A DNA stretch of 64,000 bases, taken from the NCBI GenBank assembly GCA_934047225.1, contig OW203986.1, positions 25,981,221-26,045,220 on the forward strand, given 5' to 3'. A program made the position numbers and the translations under genes. The DNA comes from Ypsolopha sequella (taxonomy: Eukaryota; Arthropoda; Insecta; Lepidoptera; Ypsolophidae). Below the pieces are notes generated by a model that saw nothing but the letters and a program-made list of their open reading frames with translations, was not told the origin of the DNA and made no database searches. Below are positions 31,840-41,660 of this stretch, one piece after another (within the stretch, counting starts at the first letter, position 1; every line of letters begins with the position of its first letter).

Positions 31840-32085
31840 TTTTTTTTTTTATTGTATTATTTTCATTGTCATCTTGCAAATATCATCTGTCACCCTGTCA
31901 CCATTATTACTCCAATTGATGCCGGGCCCAGTGGGGCCCGAAATATATCTTGGACTCTATTATGTTATCCTATAATAATTGTGTCTCATTTATGTGCACT
32001 TACCTACATAATTATATGTAAAAAACAAAAAAGAATCAATCTGATAAAGGCAATATATATTTTTTTTAAATCTCCAAAGAGGTGA
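31840..32085 (+). mobile_element. PLE 3'-end fragment
   Basis: Only a T-rich stretch, the hammerhead-like motif and an AT-rich tail are left. An 88-codon frame across it is incidental. The left boundary is approximate. Confidence 0.55.
31911..31954 (+). ncRNA. Hammerhead-ribozyme-like motif of PLE (copy d)
   Basis: The order is stem I TCCAA / TTGGA, core TTGATGC (first C changed to T), stem II GGGCCC / GGGCCC, GAAA, TATA, TC. Stem I differs from every other copy yet still pairs. The C-to-T change removes the core C3-G8 pair, so this copy is probably inactive. Confidence 0.6.
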
Positions 32086-32105
32086 TACGTTCCAGCGTGA
32101 TGGAC

Positions 32106-32488
32106 CCAGGCGCTACGGGAATAAAAATACACACTTGTAGAACTTGCATATCTACTTCAGTAAATAATGTATTATTTTGATAAAATAGTATATTATTTTT
32201 TGGATCTTTTTCTAGGGATCTTTTTAAAAGAAACGCTATTGGAGAAATTCGGCTCGATACGAATATTTATTGAAATGAGGTCTTTTTCGACACCAATTCT
32301 CCTGGTTTGACAATTTGGAATGACATATGGACTGCAATTATATTTTATTAGATGGGTTTCAACAGTATCTAGGCCCTGGTTAAACGAAATTTTGATAGCA
32401 ACTTTAGTACATTTTATATTAATAAAATAAATGAGTTTTTTCGCATATGGGGTAACAGGGACGCTAAAACTTTTACTTATCGCCTTAA
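32106..32488 (-). mobile_element. TTAA-ended MITE, family A, copy 1
   Basis: The minus-strand relative of 45,333-45,737. The ends are CAGGCGCTACGG at the left and tatcgccttaa at the right. It shares gcatatctacttcag, ttctcctggtttgacaat and 'acaggg..cgctaaaact' with the other copies. A TTAA remains on the right side. The length and TTAA preference suggest piggyBac-type mobilisation. Confidence 0.65.
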
Positions 32489-32866
32489 GGTTAAGCGTCA
32501 GTTATTCGGTACAACTTAAATTAGTTTTTCTTGTTATGAAGTTAAAAGTGAGTAAGTTGTTGGTCTGTGGCAATTCACGCCAATATAGTGCAGTATAAGT
32601 AAGATTTATAAATCAATGGTTTGAAATGAAATGCACAATTAGTCACGAATTTGTCGAAACAAGCTTAAAATGCTATTTTAAGTTTGTTTCGACTAAAAAG
32701 TGGCAAATTGTTCATTAAATTTCAAGCTGTTATTTATCAACCTAACTTATAATGAACTGTTGGCGTATATTGCCACAGACCAACAAATTTTTCACATTAA
32801 ACTTCTTATCAAAAATACAAAGTTAAGCTGTGCGCTTTTTACCGAGAGACTGACGTTTAACCTTAA
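32485..32866. mobile_element. 382-bp foldback with TTAAGGTTAA ends
   Basis: The left end TTAAGGTTAAGCGTCAG is mirrored by ctgacgtttaaccttaa. The inner arms gttggtctgtggcaatt and its complement, and 'gtttcgac' segments near the centre, also pair. It shares the TTAA with the neighbouring family A MITE. A second, interrupted copy is at 33,119-34,077. Confidence 0.7.
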
Positions 32867-32942
32867 GAGTCGATTCTCCGTATTTGATTGTAACGGCCAA
32901 AACAACTTTTAGATAGGTGCTATATAACAACAGATTACCATA

Positions 32943-33060
32943 TTTTAAATGATATTATGGTAGCTTCAATATAATTGGATTTTCCATGTGAAATTTGAAT
33001 TTTTTAATTTAATTATGGAAAATCCAATTATATTGAAGCTACCATAATATCATTAAAAAT
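32943..33060. mobile_element. 118-bp near-perfect palindromic MITE
   Basis: The arms include atgatattatggtagcttc and aatataattggattttcc and mirror each other with about 20 bp between them. The same arm sequence occurs once at 10,795-10,845 within the 1.8-kb foldback. Confidence 0.8.
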
Positions 33061-33118
33061 ACGCTTGGCTGTTATTATCATTTCTTAATATTTGGTAACA
33101 AATACAGAGAATCGATAC

Positions 33119-34077
33119 TTAAGGTTAATCGTCAGTCGCTGAGCGCAAACTGTATAACTTAACATTGTTTTTCTTGTTAAGAAGACAAAAATTTAAAAAT
33201 CTTTTGGGATGTGGCAATTAACGCCAAAAGTTCAATATAAGTGTTGACTAATTTTAATTTAACAATATAAAACTTAAATAACATTAAAAAACTAGACTAA
33301 GTACCTATAAATTAATATAAATATAAAAGATAAAATTATACCTAACTATATTAAGAAAAATCTAAGAAAAACTTACCTATAAATTAAACCATATAAAATA
33401 TGTTTTCCAAATCACCGCCAGCGATCGGTAGGGTCCCCAAAAGGCTGGAAGCATTTCCTCGTTGGATAGCTAAGCTAAGACGCTGTCCGAGGTATGCCCC
33501 AGCCCTCCGGTCCCCTGAAACGTCGACCAGTCGCGAAGATATTTCCTTGAACATCTGTTTCGTGACTGGACCCCACGGCCCTAAGGTTTCTACTCCAAAA
33601 GGCGCAAATATATAGTCTGAACTTAGATCTACATACTTGCGCCTCTTGGAGCCTTCTGCTGAGGCTGCCGCAGCACCAGCTTTAGCGGCAGTCGCTTGGA
33701 TGTGGGACGCCGCCAATGTGTCGACACAAGTGGCGTCCCACACCAGCGACCTGCTGTTTTTCCACGGAATGAGTGTCATTCCATCGGGCCTCTTACCATC
33801 AATAATATTAAGGTTTATAAATCAAGAGTTTAAAATTGTATACACAATTAGTCATGATCTTCTCAAAACCAACTTAAAATGCTGTTTTAACTTTGTTTCG
33901 ACGAGATCATGACTAATTTTGCATTAAATTACAAATTCATACTTTATTAACCTAACTTGTACTAAACTATTGGTGTTAACTGCCACATACCAAAATGTTT
34001 TTCAATTTTTAACTTCTATACAAGAAATACAAATTTAAGATATGTACTTTTTGCTAAGTAACTGGTGTTTAACCTAA
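33119..34077. mobile_element. Second foldback of the 32.5-kb family, interrupted
   Basis: The left arm (33,119-33,240: TTAAGGTTAATCGTCAG, tgtggcaattaacgcc) and right arm (33,810-34,077: gttaactgccacata, 'ggtgtttaacct') match 32,485-32,866. The centre 'ctcaaaaccaacttaaaatg' / 'ttaactttgtttcgacgaga' lies wholly on the right. About 550 bp, including a retroelement fragment, is inserted between arm and centre. Confidence 0.6.
33384..33806 (-). pseudogene. Retroelement C-terminal endonuclease-like fragment (RPD...WDATC motif)
   Basis: An open minus frame of about 140 codons begins GKRPDGMTLIPWK after a stop, then has SLVWDATCVDTLA, a spacer with Lys (KRRKY), FAPFGVETLGPWGP, RAGAYLGQRLSLAIQRGNA and ends DLENIFYMV. 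RPD followed about 15 residues later by Asp, plus a later Lys, resembles the PD-(D/E)XK restriction-like endonuclease at the C-terminus of some LINE clades (inference). Similar sequences are common as C-terminal parts of reverse-transcriptase-linked proteins in animals. The upstream RT is missing. A second decayed piece lies at 22,034-22,155. It is inserted within a foldback element. Confidence 0.55.
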
Positions 34078-34120
34078 ACGTGACTTTCGAAGCAGGCAGA
34101 CTGAACACAAAATGTACAAT

Positions 34121-34192
34121 TACAGGATTTGTACCCGCGACCTCCGGACTAGCTGTCGAATAATCAAACTACTAGACCACAGAAGTGGTCAT
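34121..34192 (-). repeat. tRNA-derived SINE head
   Basis: On the minus strand tgtggtctagtagtttga resembles an RNA polymerase III A box region, and gcgggtacaaatcctg at 50 nt distance resembles a B box (GGTTCGAATCC type). The usual intervening 'gaccggaggtcgcgggttc' style is seen as ggaggtcgcgggtac. The tRNA fold is incomplete, so a SINE head is more likely than a tRNA gene. Confidence 0.5.
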
Positions 34193-34294
34193 GAAAATCA
34201 AATGTCATGGAACAATCCTAATGTTGCACGGAAAAATGTATGCTGTCACTTTCTGTTTCATACGAAATGCAAGTGATGGCATGAACTTAAATTA

Positions 34295-34770
34295 AGAGGA
34301 TGGCATACTCTAGCAACTTTTTTTATTACCTTATTTGCTTTTCATAGAGGCGATTATATGTTGCCTCTTTGGCCTCTTGTTCTTGGACGCGTAATACTAG
34401 TATCACGCAGCGAAACAACAAATTGGTGTGTTTTTAGCTAATACTGAAATATTTTGTAGGGAAAAAACATATTGGATTTAGGTAACATCCCTTCATATTT
34501 CTATTGCCTATTTTATAAAAAAAATCAAGTTGATCTCTTAACCGCGTTTTTGAAACAAACGTTTGAAAACAAAAAAAAGAGGGTGGAAAACATTTTTTTT
34601 TTGACAAAAGTATAAATCTTAATACATTGTTTATAGGTGGAATCTCTAGATAAAAGATCGATAAATCAAATATATTTTCTTTAATATGAGGAGAAACCTA
34701 GTTTCTTCCAATGAACCCTTGAAAAACTGGTGTGTTGATGTTCTAGCGTCAGGTGTCCCGTTAAACTGGG
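34295..34770 (+). repeat. Dispersed family C, copy 2
   Basis: The longest plus-strand copy of the family: gatggcatactctagc, then 'agaggcgattatatgttg', cacgcagcgaaacaac, 'gttgatctcttaaccgcg', and 'aacccttgaaaaactgg'. The inverted copy at 44,420-44,860 shares the same order. Confidence 0.65.
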
Positions 34771-34914
34771 GTTAAATCTGTTAATAGTATATTTCGTTCC
34801 GAGTACAAAATTAAAATTTTTCTTACTCGAGGAAGGAAGCTAGTTTCGACGTGAGCCGAAACCTTTCAATCCGAAGGTAAGAAAAGCCATAGTGTAGTTA
34901 GTACGAACGATACT

Positions 34915-35275
34915 TTTTCTACTACCTATAGTATTAAAAAAGAACTTGATAAAGTTACTTAATTCGTCTTCAAAATTACTTTCAGAAAAATTCGCCATGT
35001 TATCAATGTTTTCCCGCCAAATTGTAAGTATTTTATAATGACCATGCCCGCGGGCGACGCGGCGCGGGGTGCGAAGTGGCAGGTATCATTCCGCCTACTT
35101 ACTACGAAGCCGCGTCTGGACAAACTTACGTCAAAAATAACCTAACTGAGTACGAAATGCAATTTCAACCATTATTTCGTACTGACCTGAGAGTCACGGG
35201 GTCCAGAAAGTTCGATTTTCGAAACTAACTTCGAGTATGTAATGAAACGTTTTCTAAAAGGTAGTAGAAAAAAGA
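34915..35275. repeat. 360-bp element with 'ctttttctactacct' inverted ends
   Basis: actttttctactaccta at 34,917 is mirrored by aaaggtagtagaaaaaag near 35,270. It encloses a GC-rich patch (35,045-35,120, cgggcgacgcggcgcgg). Possibly a MITE. No target duplication was identified. Confidence 0.45.
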
Positions 35276-35529
35276 ATTTTCAAACCGTGTACAAGTCCAA
35301 GAATATTTATTTATAGAAACTCGACAGTCGTGTAGTCGGCTGCATTACTTTTCAAGGTTTATAGCTTTTATATCACATCTTAATACTTAATGTTTCTAAA
35401 ACGGAAATTAAATTGAACAGAATGTTTATTATTCTACAGTATATGGTTTTTATGTGACTTCGCTCGTGCAAAGCAATTATACATAGATGCAATTGCGGAT
35501 TTACCTCAAACGTTATTACATTTGACTTA

Positions 35530-35796
35530 AACAAGGTGAATTTGTAAACATCGTCCAAATTCATATTTGAGCCTTGGTAAGTGATTAGCATCATGAACCA
35601 AAAACGATTTTTGTAAAATTCATAAAATTAAATTTTGACTCCCCATAGTGATTCACTCAGGACTGGGAGTGAATTACTATGTGAAGTCGAAATTACATTA
35701 TACGAATTTCACAAAAAATTGTTATCGATTCATGATGCTGATCACTAACCAAGCCTCCAGTATGAATTTGGATGAAGTTCAAAAAGTCTACTTGTA
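35530..35796. mobile_element. TACAAGGTGAATTTG palindromic MITE, copy 1
   Basis: The left arm acaaggtgaatttgtaaa, cgtccaaattcatat and taagtgattagcatcatg is mirrored by catgatgctgatcacta and the end ctacttgta. The centre contains 'gattcactcaggactggg'. It is the same family as 51,697 and 55,573. Confidence 0.8.
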
Positions 35797-35878
35797 TAGA
35801 AACAATAAAATGAGGCACACAGACTCCTACGATTTATTTCGAAAAAAGGGGTACAAAGTTATGGATCACACATAATAT

Positions 35879-36272
35879 TAGGTCTTTACCTATGAAATTG
35901 CCGTTTTCTTTTGAGAATTTGAAGGAAACTCAATTTTCAGTAATAACATTCTTGCATTTTTTTTTAGGAATGACTAATCCAAATTATGTTATTTCTATTG
36001 TGTATGAATGAGAAAATATTAAGCTAACAGCAAGATTAATTTAATTTTTGAAAAGTGTCAGCCCTAAAAAATTATAACTTATCTTATCATAGAAATGGAT
36101 GGCATTTAGGTCGAATTGTTTTTGAAATTTTAATTTTGGTTGTCAAACTGATAATTAAAACGTTAAAATCAACATTCAAACAAAAAACAAATAATGGATA
36201 TATTTGGACTAAATAGGTACTATGAACTCATATCTGTAAGAAAATTTCGGCAATTTCATATGTAAAGACCTA
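35879..36272. mobile_element. 394-bp TIR element (TAGGTCTTTACCTATG)
   Basis: The TIR of about 28 bp is TAGGTCTTTACCTATGAA plus attgccg, with its complement cggcaatttcatatgtaaag ending at 36,272. The interior is AT-rich and non-coding. A lone end of the same family lies at 61,622-61,650. Confidence 0.75.
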
Positions 36273-36354
36273 TTAGTTGATAGTGTGATGCAAATAACTT
36301 CAAAGTCAAAACTTGCAAAAAATATCTTTTTCAAAATAACATTGAACACGTCAG

Positions 36355-36700
36355 CTGATTAAGAGCCTGCAGCGAGGATTTGTTCTGATTAATTATGATA
36401 GGAAAAACTACATTATTATTATTTAGCTTATACTAAAATGTTTTATGGACCTAAATATTTGGATTTTAGTAATTTGTATTACTTATTTTATGAAAAAAAA
36501 AGTCGATCCGGTAACAGCGTTCTTCTAAAGAATACTTTAAATAAAAAAATAGGGTTGAAATATAAAGTACACCTATATATCTCAATAATTTTTTTTAAGT
36601 ACGTATCCTTAACAAAAGATTCAAATTAATTTTTTTTTTCAGTATCATGACTGTCATAATTTCTTCAAACGAAGCCTCGAAAATCTGACTTTTCGTCATG
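36355..36700 (+). repeat. Dispersed family C, degenerate copy
   Basis: 'tatgaaaaaaaaagtcgatc', 'gtaacagcgttctt' and 'acgaagcctcgaaaatctga' correspond in order to family C segments. The left part is lost. Confidence 0.4.
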
Positions 36701-37139
36701 AGGGTGAAGATCAGCCATCGCCGAAACCTACCACCAGTTGAATGTAGGTATTAATTTTCATCACAAACCGATAGCCCAACAATATTTATCACTCGCACAT
36801 ACAAGTAGTTATAGCACAGTTCGTGATTGACACTGCCCTACTCCGACTGCGGCGCAAGCAGTTCTGTTTGAATATAATGGACTGGTGACATTAAACCTAG
36901 TTTCGGTGTTTCAGGGCTGACAAAAAAGCCTAACCAGAACAGGTGTTTTGGTGACACACTGCCAACTGATCCCGCTAGGTGGCGCTGGTCATACTGAAAA
37001 GTCAACTTCATACACACTTTAATTTACACAAAAACTAAGAAAAGTCTAAATAATGTACCTCAAATCTGTTGAATTTGATTTAAAAAACTAAAAACTATTC
37101 TATTATCTATAGTCTATACTATCTAAACTATTCTATATA
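36701..37139. other. Unassigned DNA
   Basis: Nothing was recognised. Confidence 0.3.
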
Positions 37140-37330
37140 AGATTATAGTATATAAATAAAATAGTATTAATTCGTTTCGAGCTATACTTCGGCCTACTTT
37201 GGGGCCGGCATCAGTCGAATGAGTGAAAATTTTTAATAGTGAATGACATGAAGTAAAAATATATAACCTTATGACTAATTGGCACATAATTCTTAACTAT
37301 TTAATTATAAAATAGGAGCAAAGTAGAATA
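37140..37330 (-). mobile_element. PLE 3'-end fragment, minus strand
   Basis: It contains the hammerhead-like motif and flanking AT-rich PLE tail. No endonuclease sequence is left. Boundaries are approximate. Confidence 0.55.
37176..37219 (-). ncRNA. Hammerhead-ribozyme-like motif of PLE (copy e)
   Basis: On the minus strand the order is stem I TTCGA / TCGAA, core CTGATGC, C, stem II GGCC / GGCC region, GAAG in place of GAAA, TATA, GC. Stem I again differs in sequence but pairs. The GAAG and the lost A15.1-U16.1 pair suggest decay. Confidence 0.55.
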
Positions 37331-37719
37331 TATTGTATGACTAGAATGAATAAACACTTTATTGCACACAAATAAGAAGACAAGATACACACAAAGAACA
37401 GATAGAAGTCAAGGGCGGACTTATTCCTAAAAGAAATTTCTTCCAGTCAACCTTGGGAAAACATAAAAACATTTTTATCTTGAAAATTTAACTTAATCAG
37501 TGCATAACAATATGTAAAAGTTATTTTAAACCTATAACATAAACATAAAAATATACTACATACAAATACATACATAAACACACATAAATACAATAATATA
37601 CACATAAATACAATAAATACATAAATACTAGATTGATGGATGTGAAATATAAGAAAGAAATGAAATATTGGATCAAAGCTTTGGGCCTAAAAATTAAAAA
37701 GATGTAATGTGGCGATTGC
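37331..37719. other. Low-complexity 'acataaata' DNA and repeat edge
   Basis: At 37,558-37,630 is a run of acataaacacacataaat-type words. At 37,628-37,690 'gattgatggatgtgaaa' is a poor minus-strand match to the 'cacgcctgtctcc' family. Confidence 0.35.
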
Positions 37720-37724
37720 TTGAA

Positions 37725-38352
37725 AAAAAACCGGTGTGTGTGTCAGGCTACGCGCAGTGTAGGGTTCCGTAGTTGCCCTACACTATATGCGGAATTCTTC
37801 TCCAAGTACATTTTATAAGTTTGTAGACTAATACAGATCGCGCCAAACTTCTAGTCCGCTCGGAAGTTGCTCTTCCGAAGAACGGCCCATACATTTTGTT
37901 CCTGCCGATGCGAATCGCCGTTAACTTATAAAGCCTACTTAACTGTGATAGCTTTCCTTTTAACTTCGTTATACATACAACTACCGTGAATTTTTTCACA
38001 TGTACAAAAATACACTTGTCTCTCACAAAAATTTGCACTTTAAAGCTTAATATTTCGCAATCGAATCTCTGCCGTGAAAAATGGTTTTCACACATTTTTG
38101 AACGACCTATCCAACGGCACCCCACACTATGGGATAGAACAGCGAAAAAAAATCATCCTCACTTTGCAAAGGAGGTACCCTAAAAAAATTATTTTCATTA
38201 TTTTATTTTACCATTTTGTCGGCGTGATTAATATGTAAACCCATGCCAAATTACAGCTGTCTCTGAGTCTCTGAGCTAAGCCGCGGACAGAGAGACAGAC
38301 AGACGGATATGGCAAAACTATAAGGGTTTCTTGCTGACTGCGGAACCCAAAA
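37725..38352 (-). repeat. Second 'gggttccg' lepidopteran repeat type
   Basis: On the minus strand it starts tgggttccgcagtcagc, then 'cccttatagttttgccatat', a gtctgtctgtctctctgt run and 'agggtacc', and ends aactacggaaccctacactg, 'gcgtagcctgacac' and a ccggttttttt tail. This is the other widespread lepidopteran family of this style. The 115-codon minus frame inside it is chance. Confidence 0.7.
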
Positions 38353-38589
38353 AAAGTAATACCTACATCAGAATTCATAAATTTTTGTCATCTACATAAT
38401 ATTAGATTGCTTAAATGCTGTCTGCCAAAGCTCTCAAAACATTGTAAATTTTGTAAGGTTTTCAGTTTTGAATAATCTTCGATGATCATTATTGTACAGC
38501 CATTTGAGTTTTTTATGGGTTTTGATCGCTTATCGACACGTTTACTTTGCCTTCATGAATTTTAAGTTCACCTAAGAAAAAATATTGTA
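38353..38589. other. Unassigned AT-rich DNA
   Basis: Nothing was recognised. Confidence 0.3.
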
Positions 38590-39160
38590 TCTGAATTCTG
38601 ATAAATTTTTAACAACATACTGTAAGGTAGTGAGCAAATTTTATGTTTGTTTCTTTTCTATGGTCCTTTAGGTTTATTTGTGTTTATATTAATGTACTTT
38701 ATCTGTGTTGTGACTGTTTGTTAACCTGAATAAATTAATAAATAAAATAAACAAGTAAACATGTGTAGGTATAGTATAATAACATTATTTCTTCTAATAC
38801 GTTTTCTAGCGTCTTAGTTTCATAATTATTTAGGAAAATTATTAGGAAAATTATTTAATACTTTTAAAAACAATTGTCAGTTTTAATTTAATTAATTTTG
38901 TATTTTTGTATATGTTTATCAAAATTTTTATTTTAGTTTTTTTTTTCTTTTATGTGCCGGTAGTTTATGTAGCTTGTTGTGTGTGTTTTTAATAATTCGT
39001 ATCTTGTGATGTTGTAAAAAAAAAACGTGCATTAATTAATTTTAGTACTAAAATTTCTGTGGAAACGATTTTGGTTTTATATTTTATCTATTTTTAATTG
39101 TAATTATGTTATAAGAAAACTGTATGTTTCCCAATAAATAAATAAATAATAAACCAAATA
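38590..39160 (+). repeat. Two LINE-like 3' tails
   Basis: Tails 'ctgaataaattaataaataa' (about 38,725-38,750) and 'cccaataaataaataaataa' (about 39,130-39,150) have the short-repeat ends typical of 5'-truncated non-LTR elements. The upstream DNA is T-rich and non-coding. No protein remains. Confidence 0.4.
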
Positions 39161-39829
39161 ATTTGTGATATTAATGAGACAGCCCTACTAACAAGACCGT
39201 AACGGCTTATCTAATAGAATGATAGGCCGGGCCTATTGTTCTGCGACATGCCTAACACACAGGCATTTTAAGGTTCGCGCGATTGTGTTGTTTTACAGTG
39301 ACATTGGCGCATGCGCGAGCCCTTTTGATGCTAGAATAAGTTAAGGACAAACAGGATACGGCTTGAAGATCATTCGATTTGGCATTTAGATTAACTAGCA
39401 ATTGAATCACTCAATTGTATTTAAACTACGTATTTAATTTTGAGTTCTTCAACGTTCGATAAGCGGTGTGACCCTCATAACATAATTTAATGCAATTTGC
39501 ACGAAGGTAAAGGGTTTCAAGTTACTTAAGGCGCTTAATATCGCCAAATAGGTACTTTCTAAAGCCTACTCCTCTTTTAGGGCCAAACCAAAAATATTGA
39601 AAAAATGTATTATGGATTATTAACTCTAGGACAACATATTATTATGCAACATTTTTCTTTTTCGTACCACCAAAACTTCTATATGAAAAATTGTTTTAAC
39701 TGAATGGTGTTTTTTGGCTTGAATTCCCTACTGCTCCTAAGCGGCTTGATCGAATAAATTCATTCATGCTTTGATAAATAGATAAATTTGATAGCTATAA
39801 ATATAACATACGATTATTCAATCGAACAA
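39161..39829. other. Unassigned DNA
   Basis: A GC-richer patch with 'cgcatgcgcgagcc' lies near 39,310; otherwise featureless. Confidence 0.3.
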
Positions 39830-39990
39830 TCACGTCCATGTGAAAAGTATTATTTTCTCCTATTTCACCTTATCAAGGACGCAGCGAGCGTCGTAACAGC
39901 CACCGTCCATTGTGCGCTGATATGAATGTTATTTCAATGTCGTTTCCGTTGATATTCGTACAGACAAATATTGAGCTGTTAATTTGGCGA
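39830..39990 (+). repeat. Dispersed repeat shared with 27,355-27,515
   Basis: Inverted relative to the 27-kb copy: ccatgtgaaaagtattattt, cgtaacagccaccg and caatgtcgtttccgttgat. Confidence 0.6.
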
Positions 39991-41285
39991 TGGTAATCGC
40001 CTTAAACAGTCACAAAATTTATTTGTTGAAATTATTTACGTAGGTTTTGGAAAAGCAGTACCGTCTTTTTATAGTAAATATTTTTTTAGCAATAAGTAAC
40101 TTCCTCTCAAAAATGCTAACCAATTTTTCATTTTATTTATGCCTACTTAATTTGAATTGTTCATTTCAAAAACTACACAAAAGTACTAACTTGAAAATTA
40201 GTGGCCAAATTTCTCCTGGAATCAAAACATGGCGTAAAGATTGATTACATACTCAAATCTCAAAGTATCAAATTAAATAATCCCAAGAATGCCCTATGAA
40301 CCGTCCTTCTGACTCAGAAGAACAAAGTACAAACAGATGTTTCACTCTGCATTATAGGTAGAACTAGTAAACTAGCGAATGCTCTAGTTACCAAGAGGAG
40401 GGGAAAGACACGCTGACCCATATCCTGAACTATTTGTACCGGTTTGGACTCTCACAGTTATCCTCAGTTATTCCGTACCACTCCGTTCGAGCTAGAACAA
40501 AAGGCGGTGACAGCGTCATCCTCGTAACCCCCTACCTCGTTGAAGCTTAAGGCACAAAATAATTTTGTGCTTAAGGCCTCAGTAAACAATGGGCCATTAT
40601 CACCCACGAGAGGCCATCGCCATAAATTTACAGGGGCTATGGACGTTCAATGGCAGCCTATCTCTGTGAGCAATGGCGAAACTAGCGGTCGCACCGACAA
40701 ACTTCAAACGAATCGTGGCGCACCGTGACTTGCTTGTTCACAATGGCCCGCCCGACTGGCCCGTCATTTAGTCAGTCTCAAACGTTGACTGTGAAAATAC
40801 GTCTGTACTGCATCATAGAAATATCACATAATTCTAATATTATTTTTCTAATAATACTATATGCAAACATCAATAATATTTGTTAACTGAAAAAAATATA
40901 TATATCGCAGCAGCAACTGTCTCGACGTCCACCTTCCATCGATCGCTATGCAGTAAATGGGGGATTGATTTATCTATAGGGATTAAACATTGTGTGAACA
41001 GCGGCACCACAATTGCCTATCGTGGCGCATGGTTGAGCGCAGGCAAGCAGGGGCCTTTAGAGCGATGCCATATTTTGTGACAAAATTCACGCCGTTACGC
41101 CCGCCTGAAATTACCGCCCACTGTACTGGCCCAAACTTTTACGCATATTGTAATTAATTTATGGATGTGTCAAATGACATTTGAAGCAGATTATCATCAT
41201 CATAATTAATGCAAATTTTCCAAGTGTTTTTCTATCTGTGATAAGTTTCCCAGTAGGAGTATAGGTATATCTTCACTCATACTTC
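39991..41285. other. Unassigned DNA
   Basis: No element was recognised. Frames at 40,047, 40,540 and 40,880 are short and without motifs. Confidence 0.3.
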
Positions 41286-41660
41286 ACAAAGTCACCTTCC
41301 GTGCCATCCCCTCTATTTCGCACATCGTCCTTGGCTTCGTGTACAGCATTTTCGGTACCAATGGACTTGCCACTCTCTTCGGTCACGTGCTAGTTGTGCT
41401 ATGCTCATACCAAGTTCAACACGTCTCGGAAGCCTGAATTGTCTTTGTACCAAAGTTTTGGTCACCTCTTTCGTGAGCCATACATATGTCATGTAATCTT
41501 TCCTTACAGCAGTCGCTTAGGAAGGCAAACATTTTCAATGTATGGTACTTGTCCTTGGTGTATTGTCCTTGGCAAGTTATCCAAGATTTGCAGGCATAAG
41601 TGAGAGTTGTTATAACCGCTTTCATTTTAGCACGAGTTTTAAAATCTTTGTCAAAAAAAA
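41286..41660 (-). pseudogene. LINE RT C-terminal remnant (probable)
   Basis: The minus frame includes KTRAKMKAVITTLTYACKSW, which resembles the 'vvl.tLlYG.eTW' block after the RT domain of RTE- or CR1-type LINEs. After a frame change it has MSIAQLARDRREWQVHWYRK, resembling the 'aqDR..Wr' block near the C-terminus. Stops and frameshifts break it. The distance between the blocks is short for an intact element. Confidence 0.4.

Noticed and set aside
34121..34192. Functional tRNA gene
   Set aside because: The cloverleaf does not close: acceptor and T arms do not pair, so it is treated as a SINE head.
37778..38125. 115-codon minus frame
   Set aside because: It lies within a widespread lepidopteran repeat that is non-coding in other copies.
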